In this document: piece after piece, positions 1 through 5,857 of the stretch
How the letters are laid out: the number at the start of each line of letters is the position of its first letter
Numbering within the stretch: the first letter of the stretch is position 1
NCBI GenBank assembly: GCA_027459525.1
Contig: DAIDIC010000145.1
Location: 1-38,794 of the forward strand
Direction of reading: 5' to 3'
DNA: 38,794 bases
Source of the DNA: JAJYBV01 sp021812265
GTDB lineage: Bacteria > Chloroflexota > Ktedonobacteria > Ktedonobacterales > JACDGC01
The notes under the pieces: model-generated
What the model saw: the letters and a program-made list of their open reading frames with translations, nothing else
Told to the model about the DNA's origin: nothing
Databases searched by the model: none
Translations under genes and position numbers: made by a program

Positions 1-156
1 CTGCCCGGAGAAATTATTGTCGCGCGGCTGCCCTGTCCGCTGCCCGGAGAAATTATTGTCGCGCGGCTGCCCTGTCCGCTGCCCGGAGAAATTATTGTCG
101 CGCGGACGCTCCGTCCGCTGCCCGGAGAAATTATTATCGCGCGGCTGTTCAACATT
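1..156. repeat. 39-bp in-frame tandem repeats inside infB
   Basis: Four consecutive 39-bp units occupy 1-39, 40-78, 79-117 and 118-156 and continue off the left edge. Units 1 and 2 are identical; units 3 and 4 diverge only in the variable half. On the minus strand each unit encodes 13 residues (RTGQ + PRDNNFSGQ, with RTER or NVEQ as variants). Because 39 is a multiple of three, unit number can change without breaking the frame. The nucleotide identity of the copies points to recent duplication. Confidence 0.93.
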
Positions 157-387
157 ACTGGAAGCAGTCGGATGAGATAGTTTTTGCGGCGTTTCCGCAG
201 TTTCATGGTGTGATTCTTCCGGAGCCTTCACCGAATTGACGCTATCCGGATTATTTTCCGTTTGTGGCGCTTTTGCTTGCTGTGTTGCTTTCGTAGTTCG
301 CGGACGGCGTGCGGGCGGCTGAGTTTCTGTGGTAGTTACCGCCGCGTTTTCCTGTTCTAAACCCTGATCTGATGAATTGGTTGTCAT
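1..387 (-). CDS. infB: Translation initiation factor IF-2, N-terminal part (truncated by window edge)
   Basis: The reading frame starts with ATG at 385-387 and stays open for 129 codons to the left edge. The visible protein is a disordered stretch rich in T, Q, P, A and E (begins MTTNSSDQGLEQEN), followed by at least four copies of a 13-residue unit built around PRDNNFSGQ. No folded domain is visible, so the call rests on position: it follows nusA and ylxR on the same strand, the standard nusA-ylxR-infB order, and IF-2 proteins commonly begin with a long low-complexity arm. IF-2 is the GTPase that brings initiator tRNA to the ribosome; its G domain would lie beyond the window. A G-rich stretch (GGGGGAAA) about 9-16 nt upstream can serve as ribosome-binding site. 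Alternatives with similar N-termini include Rho or an RNase E/G-type protein. The gap to ylxR (about 530 bp) is unusually large for this operon. Confidence 0.62.
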   Translation of the reverse strand, partial: MTTNSSDQGLEQENAAVTTTETQPPARRPRTTKATQQAKAPQTENNPDSVNSVKAPEESHHETAETPQKLSHPTASSNVEQPRDNNFSGQRTERPRDNNFSGQRTGQPRDNNFSGQRTGQPRDNNFSGQ

Positions 388-919
388 GAATAGCTTGTTT
401 CCCCCAAAAAATGCGCAAAGGTTAATGGTAATAAACAAAGTGATAAAAAAAGCCAGGAAACTTTAAAAAAGTTCCTTAGCTTGGAAGTGTGTGTCGCACG
501 CTATTGCGCATTATTGAAAGGCTGCCGCCTAATCGCACAGGGCGCTGGTTACGCTAGCATAGGCTCACGCTCCACAAACATTGGCATTGGTCTCCTAAAA
601 AATGCACTAAACACAAGCTACGCAGTAAAAAGCGGCTTTGCGCGGCGCGCAAAGCAGGAATAAGCGGATATATTCCTTCAAAATCTATCAAATAGAAGAA
701 GATAGATGAATATGTGAAAGCAAATAGGAGACAAAATTGACACTCTACACTGAATAGTATACCGCCTTTTATAAGTTAACTGCAAGTATTTGCCATTCAT
801 CCTACAATTTCGGGACGAACAGCCACAACACATATTTGCTGCAGCATAACTCACAAGGCGGTTTACCCAAGAACCAACATGCCGAGCAGCGCTCATGGGA
901 AGCGCAAACCAAAATCTAT
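388..919. other. Intergenic stretch between ylxR and infB, no gene recognised
   Basis: This 532-bp stretch separates ylxR from infB on the minus strand. I see no convincing gene in it: the open frames are short, lack ribosome-binding sites and show no family signature. The place is where many bacteria carry ylxQ (an L7Ae-like protein). A short minus-strand peptide FARRAKP near 635-655 resembles the start of such a protein but runs into a stop, so a decayed ylxQ is only a guess. A GC-rich palindrome (GCTTTGCGCG...CGCGCAAAGC) lies at about 634-654. A hairpin with a T tract lies just before infB (separate entry). Confidence 0.5.
445..476 (-). terminator. Possible attenuator/terminator just upstream of infB
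   Basis: On the minus strand AGGAACTTT (476-468) can pair with AAAGTTTCCT (464-455, one bulged base), followed after GGC by seven T residues (451-445). This has the form of an intrinsic terminator, although the stem is A/T-rich and weak. It lies about 60 nt before the infB start, so it could limit read-through from nusA-ylxR or act as a leader attenuator. Confidence 0.35.
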
Positions 920-1240
920 TTACGTTTCTGCCGGCAAAGTTTGCAAAAACTCATTCAGCCGCGCAAGATCTTCAGGTGGAATTTGAGAAATTTCAAATTC
1001 ACTCAGCAGTTTTTTGCTTTTTAATACATTTTCCCAGCAAGACCTTTTAGCGCACAAATATGCGCCCCTACCAGATTTTTTACCGCCTGGGTCAAGCTCT
1101 ACACTGCCGGCAGGGGTATGCACTACACGCAACAGCTCACGCTTTGATTTAGTGGTTTTGCATGCAATACAGGTTCGCATGGGAACATGTTTTTGCTTTA
1201 TCGGTTTATGTTTTTTCTGCGGGATATCAGCTTGCGGCAT
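920..1240 (-). CDS. ylxR: YlxR/RnpM family RNA-binding protein (DUF448)
   Basis: A 106-residue protein with the family hallmarks: an N-terminal MRTCIACKTTKSKRELLRVV segment and the GRGAYLC motif followed by a second cysteine (around residues 58-68). The family has a small fold with a positively charged surface that binds RNA; in Bacillus the homologue has been linked to modulation of RNase P. The start is supported by a purine-rich site (AGAAGGGAAGG) about 7 nt before the ATG at 1240. It follows nusA by 36 bp on the same strand, the usual order. The roughly 20-residue lysine-rich extension before MRTC is longer than in many homologues. A start at that internal methionine is possible but has no equally good ribosome-binding site. 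Confidence 0.92.
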   Translation of the reverse strand: MPQADIPQKKHKPIKQKHVPMRTCIACKTTKSKRELLRVVHTPAGSVELDPGGKKSGRGAYLCAKRSCWENVLKSKKLLSEFEISQIPPEDLARLNEFLQTLPAET

Positions 1241-1276
1241 CGTTCAGCCTTCCCTTCTGCAAAATTGCAATGACGC

Positions 1277-2371
1277 TCACTCGGCTTTTGCTATAACAAT
1301 GCGCCAGCCGGTTAATTTATTAGCTAACCGAGCATTCTGCCCATCTTTGCCAATAGCCAGCGATAGCTGTGATGCGGGAACTATTACCTTTGCTAATTTT
1401 TCATTAGGATCCAAATCAATACGAATTGGTTTAGCCGGACTTAAGGCATTTCCCACAAAAACAGCCGGATCGCTATTCCACGGAATAATATCAACTTTTT
1501 CGCCATTCAGTTCAGAAACAATACTGTTTATTCTGGCGCCGCGCACACCAACACAAGCGCCAACGGCGTCTAAGCCATCTTGGCGAGATTTTACAGCGAC
1601 TTTAGAGCGATTGCCCGCATCTCTGACAATACCTTTTATTTCGACAAGGCCATTGACAATTTCAGGGACTTCTTGCTCAAACAATCTTTTTACCAGATTG
1701 ATGTGAATACGCGAAACAATAGCTAATGGCGGGCGGCCATTCATTTTTTTAATTTCCGCAACATACACACGAATACGCATTTGCGGCTTATATTTATCCA
1801 ACGGAGACATTTCTTTGGCAGGTAAAATCCCTTCCAGTTTATCCAACTGAACTAAAAAGCCATCATCATCGTTGGGCCGCAAGATAGTGGCAACCACCAT
1901 TTCGTTGACGCGATCCTGATATTGTTCATACAAAAACATATGCTCTGCTTCGCGAATTCTTTGCAGAATAATTTGGCTGGCGTTGCGCACAGGAATGCGT
2001 TCTAATAATTCGGGGGTTTCTACCTGCATAAATTCCCCCAACGCAGCGTTCAATTTAATACGCTGCGCCTCAGCAAGCGATATTTCTTTCGCAGAATCTT
2101 CAACCTGCGCAACGATATGTTTTTTCACAAACATGTGAACTTCGCCGACTTTATCTACAGTGATAATTGTGTCATCTGTAGATGATCGCATAGATCGGCG
2201 GTAAACATCTAGCAGCGCTTTACTGACTGTATCTATAACCAGTTCGCGGGGGAGCCCGCGTTCCGCAATCAGTTCCGCGATTGCTGTTTTATAATTACTT
2301 GGCATAAATCTTTTCGCACGACCAAAAACCGAATTATTGCGCGCATCGGCAATCATTTCGGCGCGGTACAT
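1277..2371 (-). CDS. nusA: Transcription termination/antitermination factor NusA
   Basis: NusA binds RNA polymerase and controls pausing, termination and antitermination. The protein (364 residues from the chosen start) shows the N-terminal RNAP-binding domain (ERGLPRELVIDTVSKALLDV), then an S1 domain (VVATILRPNDDDGFLVQLDK), KH1 (RSKVAVKSRQDGLDAVGACV, then GVRGARIN) and KH2 (LSLAIGKDGQNARLANKLTG). It ends right after KH2, as in Gram-positive-type NusA, without acidic repeats. The frame is open further upstream to 2527, but that extension crosses the predicted promoter and two hairpins. The ATG at 2369-2371 is preceded by a strong GGAAGGGGGGG site, so it is preferred. The ATG at 2305 would give a start closer to the family norm but has a weak site. 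It is the first gene of the nusA-ylxR-infB operon; the rimP gene often found upstream is absent. Confidence 0.96.
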   Translation of the reverse strand: MYRAEMIADARNNSVFGRAKRFMPSNYKTAIAELIAERGLPRELVIDTVSKALLDVYRRSMRSSTDDTIITVDKVGEVHMFVKKHIVAQVEDSAKEISLAEAQRIKLNAALGEFMQVETPELLERIPVRNASQIILQRIREAEHMFLYEQYQDRVNEMVVATILRPNDDDGFLVQLDKLEGILPAKEMSPLDKYKPQMRIRVYVAEIKKMNGRPPLAIVSRIHINLVKRLFEQEVPEIVNGLVEIKGIVRDAGNRSKVAVKSRQDGLDAVGACVGVRGARINSIVSELNGEKVDIIPWNSDPAVFVGNALSPAKPIRIDLDPNEKLAKVIVPASQLSLAIGKDGQNARLANKLTGWRIVIAKAE

Positions 2372-2405
2372 GCCCCCCCTTCCATGTTGAAAAGACAAAA
2401 TTTTT

Positions 2406-2436
2406 GCCTGCTCAAATATATGGAAACTGAGCAGGC
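2406..2436 (-). promoter_or_regulatory. nusA leader hairpin 2 (proximal)
   Basis: GCCTGCTCA (2406-2414) and TGAGCAGGC (2428-2436) form a perfect 9-bp stem with a 13-base loop. On the minus strand it lies in the predicted nusA leader, about 35 nt before the start codon, and is followed by AAAAATTTTGTCTTTT. On the plus strand it is followed by CTTTTTCT, so it could also stop transcription arriving from the other side. No plus-strand gene leads into it, which favours a role in the nusA leader. Confidence 0.5.
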
Positions 2437-2457
2437 CTTTTTCTGCGCATAACAAAA

Positions 2458-2488
2458 CGAAAAGTGGGCTGCATAAACCCACTTTTCG
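2458..2488 (-). terminator. nusA leader hairpin 1, terminator-like (possible attenuator)
   Basis: CGAAAAGTGGG and CCCACTTTTCG form a perfect 11-bp stem with a 9-base loop. On the minus strand it is followed by TTTTGTT, the form of an intrinsic terminator. It lies between the predicted nusA promoter (2518-2546) and the gene, so if it works it would attenuate the operon. NusA itself stimulates hairpin-dependent termination, so autoregulation is a natural inference but not shown. Confidence 0.5.
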
Positions 2489-2517
2489 CCTTGATTTCAT
2501 GTATACTCTTATTAAGA

Positions 2518-2546
2518 AGTATAGCATATATTTTTACAGACCGCAA
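2518..2546 (-). promoter_or_regulatory. Predicted promoter of the nusA operon
   Basis: On the minus strand TTGCGG (2546-2541), a 17-bp spacer and TATACT (2523-2518) preceded by TGC form an extended -10 promoter. Transcription would start near 2511, leaving a leader of about 140 nt with two hairpins. The rest of the stretch up to the kinase gene (2547-2812) shows only an 8-bp hairpin at 2632-2649 and no gene. Confidence 0.6.
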
Positions 2547-2812
2547 CTGTTTGCCGTCCCAAAAAACGTACCCATAGAGGACACCGTGATGTCGTTCTTT
2601 AGTGTTCTCTTCCTGGTTCTTTGAGTCAGCAAGAAATGCAAGCATTTCTCGTCTTACTTACTCTCCCCAGACGTGAATTCCCGATGGACTTGCGATACGC
2701 ATATGCCGTATATCACATTACAGAGAGGAGCGTACCTATCAGCGCCTTGGAAGACGTGAACAGAAAAGTCTCTATTTGGGTAAAAAATAAGAAACGTATT
2801 TTGACCCTTGTT

Positions 2813-4165
2813 TTAGAAATATTTCCCCTGAAATAATTGGCTAACCCAAAATATAGTTTCGCCAATTCCAAAAATTGAAAGTATAATTGCGGTAATTGCC
2901 CGGCCAACACCATAACGAGCGCCGCGCGAACCGATAATTTTGGCAATTGCAAATCCAGCGGTAACAATGCCGAAAAAGCCCAAAAACATTCCTATAACAG
3001 GAATGAGTGAAAACGATCCTAAAAACAGCGCCAACGAAGCAAAACCGCTCATTCGCCGCACAACTTTTCTTTTAGGCGCTTTTTCCGGCTCTGATGGCAG
3101 CTCTTTCATCAAATTTACAGAAGCGGCCTGAACATTGGTATTTTCTGCCGGCAAAGTTTGTATTGCCGTGATCGCGCTTTTGGTGTCGGCCGTGCTTTGC
3201 GTATTGTTGGACAGCATGGTTCCGCATTTGCTGCAATATAAACCATCCGACGGGTTTTCCATCCGGCAATTAGGACAAGTTTGTGTGAGAGTTTTGCCGG
3301 ATCTTTTTTGCCGGCGTTCCATAACCGTATCTATACTCCGTTTCATATCTGCAGGCGATTTATAGCGATTGCTGGCGTTCATCTGCATTGCTTTCAGCAC
3401 AATATCATCCACATCTTTAGATATTTTGGGCCAGTGCTGGCTTGGCCTTAGCATCTCCTTTTGATGCGCGCTCATCAGCTCGGCGCGTTCAATAGATTCC
3501 AGCGGCTGCCGGCCGGTTAAAGTATAATACATTGTTGCGCCAATAGCATATACATCGGTTGTTTCGCTTGATTTTCCGTCTTTAGCGCACTGTTCCAGCG
3601 GCGCATACCCGGGAGTATACGCTTGCGCCGCGCGCAGCGTTTTACTTTCGGGATCGTGATACAGTTTTGCAAGCCCTAAATCTAACAGCACGGGTTCACC
3701 GTTAGCGCGTAATTTAATATTTGCCGGCTTAATATCTCTATGCAAAATATTTTGATCATGCAGAATTTGCACCGCTTGGCAAACGGAAGATATAATTTTC
3801 AGCGCTTTATCTTCCGGAATCGGTGTTTTTTTGTTATGAAAATAATCTATCTGCAAATCTTCAATGCTTGGTCCGTCAATAAACTCCATCACTAAATAAA
3901 ATCGTTTATTTTCCTCAAATTTATCAATCGCGCGAACCACATAAGGCGAATTGATATTTAACAGCACATCCGCTTCGAGAAAAAATTGCTTTCTCGTGTC
4001 TTCATCATTAAAATATGCTTCTTTCAGCGCAACCATTTGATTAAATTTCTTATCTTGCGCCTTATAAATATTCCCAAAGCCGCCCTGATTAATCAATTTA
4101 ATAATGATATATCGATTATTCAGTTCAAAATTCTCCGGTAAAGGATCCATAGAAGAATCATTCAT
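2813..4165 (-). CDS. Membrane-anchored Ser/Thr protein kinase with zinc ribbon
   Basis: A Hanks-type (eukaryotic-like) kinase of 450 residues. Visible motifs: glycine loop NQGGFGNIYKA (about 26-36), the ATP lysine in VALKEA (about 48), catalytic HRDIKPANI (142-150), DLG in place of DFG (162-164), and APLEQ as the APE equivalent. After the kinase domain comes a zinc ribbon with CPNC (297-300) and CSKC (311-314), a linker, and two hydrophobic segments (about 375-412 and 424-445) that place the kinase at the membrane with its catalytic domain inside. All residues needed for catalysis are present. The frame opens with GTG at 4183, but the ATG at 4165 has a TTTGGAG site 8 nt upstream and is preferred. 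It stands alone, with its own promoter near 4306. Its substrates cannot be read from the sequence. Confidence 0.9.
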   Translation of the reverse strand: MNDSSMDPLPENFELNNRYIIIKLINQGGFGNIYKAQDKKFNQMVALKEAYFNDEDTRKQFFLEADVLLNINSPYVVRAIDKFEENKRFYLVMEFIDGPSIEDLQIDYFHNKKTPIPEDKALKIISSVCQAVQILHDQNILHRDIKPANIKLRANGEPVLLDLGLAKLYHDPESKTLRAAQAYTPGYAPLEQCAKDGKSSETTDVYAIGATMYYTLTGRQPLESIERAELMSAHQKEMLRPSQHWPKISKDVDDIVLKAMQMNASNRYKSPADMKRSIDTVMERRQKRSGKTLTQTCPNCRMENPSDGLYCSKCGTMLSNNTQSTADTKSAITAIQTLPAENTNVQAASVNLMKELPSEPEKAPKRKVVRRMSGFASLALFLGSFSLIPVIGMFLGFFGIVTAGFAIAKIIGSRGARYGVGRAITAIILSIFGIGETIFWVSQLFQGKYF

Positions 4166-4305
4166 AATACCAACTCCAAACACCGCTTAAGCGCTAATAT
4201 TCCCGCTTGCGCAACGATAAAAACAATAGTCCGATGCTCCGCTGCCTTTGGGAGTGTTTGCCATATTCTGTACATTCTTTAATTGACAAAATATGCTTAC
4301 ACAAA

Positions 4306-4333
4306 AGTATAGCATACTTGTCGCCGGCTGCAA
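4306..4333 (-). promoter_or_regulatory. Predicted promoter of the Ser/Thr kinase gene
   Basis: On the minus strand TTGCAG (4333-4328), 16 bp, TATACT (4311-4306) preceded by TGC. The TGCTATACTT core is the same as at the nusA promoter. About 140 nt of leader would precede the ATG at 4165. Confidence 0.55.
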
Positions 4334-4581
4334 AATAAAACTGGTCAAAATCAGATATTTTTGACTATTGGGAGCTATATTAGCGGTATTTTCTCCACAA
4401 AAATCTGGAAAAATTCTCACTATCTCCGTATCTATTTTTACTGCAATAAATTTTTACAAAAAGAGAAAAATGATTTTTTGCGCAACAACGCTGCAAAATC
4501 TCGCGCATATTGCTGCGCTGCCCTCATATTCAGCGCGCTCGCATAAACACTTGTTTCGCAGCGTTTACATCTGTTCATAAT

Positions 4582-4611
4582 TGGACAAACACAAAAAATA
4601 AGCAGTATAGT
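4582..4611 (+). promoter_or_regulatory. Predicted promoter of the M50 peptidase gene
   Basis: TGGACA (4582-4587), an 18-bp spacer and TATAGT (4606-4611) form a plausible promoter, with transcription starting near 4618. It lies just upstream of repeat element A, so the element would be transcribed as part of the leader. Between this site and the kinase promoter (4334-4581) I see only AT-rich DNA with no gene. Confidence 0.45.
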
Positions 4612-4642
4612 TTATGTATAAACAGAAACCGCTCTTTATAGT

Positions 4643-4779
4643 CAGGACTTTCGCTTCAGCATGGAACATCGGGGATGTACAAGGGGCGGGGCCTCTTGTA
4701 TGGGGTTCTGGGGTGTCCCCAGACCTCCCTTTGTTGCAGATACGAGAACCATGCGCTTCTCTTTCAAGCGAAAGTTCTA
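4643..4779 (+). mobile_element. MITE-like element, copy A (137 bp)
   Basis: The ends are CAGGACTTTCG (4643-4653) and CGAAAGTTCTA (4769-4779), inverted repeats with one mismatch. Flanks ATAGT (4638-4642) and ATTGT (4780-4784) match at four of five bases, as expected for an aged 5-bp target duplication. Inside are two palindromes: ACAAGGGGC...GCCTCTTGT and TCTGGGGtgtCCCCAGA. The copy lies between the predicted promoter and the start of the M50 gene. It happens to be open in the M50 frame, which artificially lengthens that ORF back to 4614. It encodes no transposase. Confidence 0.82.
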
Positions 4780-4823
4780 ATTGTATTATTTGCTTTTTTG
4801 CAACGGAATGGATGTATATTAAC

Positions 4824-5741
4824 ATGATGAGTGGCAATCAAGACACTAATGATGGTTCAGTAACCGAACACTTGACAATAGATTCTTCCCAAAACAACAA
4901 CACCCCAACCTATCCATCTCCCGAATACTACACGCAACTCAATACGACGGGAACCAATCGTACTGCCGCTCTTTCAGCAAACCTGCCTGATATGTCTCCG
5001 GCAAGCATCATTCCGGAATCGCCGGCGCAAACCGAACCAACAGCTGCGCCGCAAATTGGGGAAACGCCGGCAAACATCTTTTGGTTTATTGCTTCGGCAG
5101 GAATCAGTGTATATGTATGGGCGCTGTTTTTCCACTCAGCGGCGCTGGGGTTAGGCATTGTGCTTTTAACTTTAGTTCATGAATTGGGACATTATATAGT
5201 TATCAAAGCAAAAGGCCTGCCTGCAAAACTTCCTATATTTATTCCGCTTTTAGGCGCTTTTGTTAATATGCTGCAATTACCGAAAAATGTTTTAGATGAA
5301 GCAGAAATTGCCATTGCCGGCCCAATTGCCGGCTCCATAGCGTCTGCCGTATGCTTGGCAGCATATGAATACACCAATGTGCGCTCTTGGCTTATTTTAG
5401 CGTATTTCGGCTTCTTTATTAACGCGCTGAATTTGGCGCCAATTAATCCGTTAGATGGGGGCAGAATAGCCGGAGCAATAAGCAGATGGCTGTGGCCAAT
5501 AGGCGTTGCAATAACGGGATGGCTGTTTTATACCTCGCATTACAATCTTCTCTATGGCGCAATCTTACTTTTAGGTATCTTCGAATTAATTTTGAATTTT
5601 GGTAGTACCCACAAAGATCCTTATTATCGTATTAATGTTTTCGCACGTTACGTTATGACCATATCCTATGTTGGTTTAATCATATTGCTGGTATATGGCA
5701 TATTTTTTACACAATCGATGCTGTCTTTCACTCTTTTTTAG
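4824..5741 (+). CDS. Site-2-protease-like zinc metallopeptidase (M50 family)
   Basis: An intramembrane zinc metallopeptidase of about 305 residues. The zinc motif HELGH sits in LTLVHELGHYIV (119-123) and the third ligand motif NPLDGGR at about 208-214, both inside a set of some six hydrophobic segments. The first 80 residues are polar, low in structure and rich in S, T, N and P. Family members cut membrane-bound regulators or process exported proteins; no PDZ domain is present. The ORF is open back to 4614, but those codons come from repeat element A and lie upstream of the predicted transcription start. The ATGs at 4824 and 4827 follow a GGAATGGATG stretch; 4812 is another option. Divergent from the kinase gene. 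The natural substrate is not indicated by the neighbours. Confidence 0.87.
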   Translation: MMSGNQDTNDGSVTEHLTIDSSQNNNTPTYPSPEYYTQLNTTGTNRTAALSANLPDMSPASIIPESPAQTEPTAAPQIGETPANIFWFIASAGISVYVWALFFHSAALGLGIVLLTLVHELGHYIVIKAKGLPAKLPIFIPLLGAFVNMLQLPKNVLDEAEIAIAGPIAGSIASAVCLAAYEYTNVRSWLILAYFGFFINALNLAPINPLDGGRIAGAISRWLWPIGVAITGWLFYTSHYNLLYGAILLLGIFELILNFGSTHKDPYYRINVFARYVMTISYVGLIILLVYGIFFTQSMLSFTLF

Positions 5742-5812
5742 ATAACACGCTGTGTCACACGCAAGTTCACAAAAAACTCGTGCAAAAACATCTTTTCTTA
5801 AAACCCGAACGC

Positions 5813-5847
5813 GCCTGCTTCCGGATATTTCTGCTCCGGAAACAGGC
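5813..5847 (-). terminator. Hairpin between convergent M50 and propeller genes
   Basis: GCCTGCTTCCGGA (5813-5825) pairs with TCCGGAAACAGGC (5835-5847) with one C/A mismatch. On the minus strand it follows the stop of the propeller gene by about 10 nt; the downstream bases are only modestly T-rich (GCGTTCGGGTTTT). It may stop transcription from either side. Confidence 0.5.
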
Positions 5848-5857
5848 AACTCTTGAG

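Noticed and set aside
1..156. Regular repeats as a possible CRISPR array
   Set aside because: The 39-bp units are directly adjacent without spacers and are in frame within a coding region.
678..896. 72-codon minus-strand open frame between ylxR and infB
   Set aside because: No ribosome-binding site, unusual Cys-rich composition and no recognisable family.
2621..2836. 71-codon plus-strand open frame
   Set aside because: Overlaps the end of the kinase gene, has no ribosome-binding site and no family signature.
4614..4823. N-terminal extension of the M50 peptidase
   Set aside because: These codons are repeat element A read through by chance and lie around or before the predicted transcription start.
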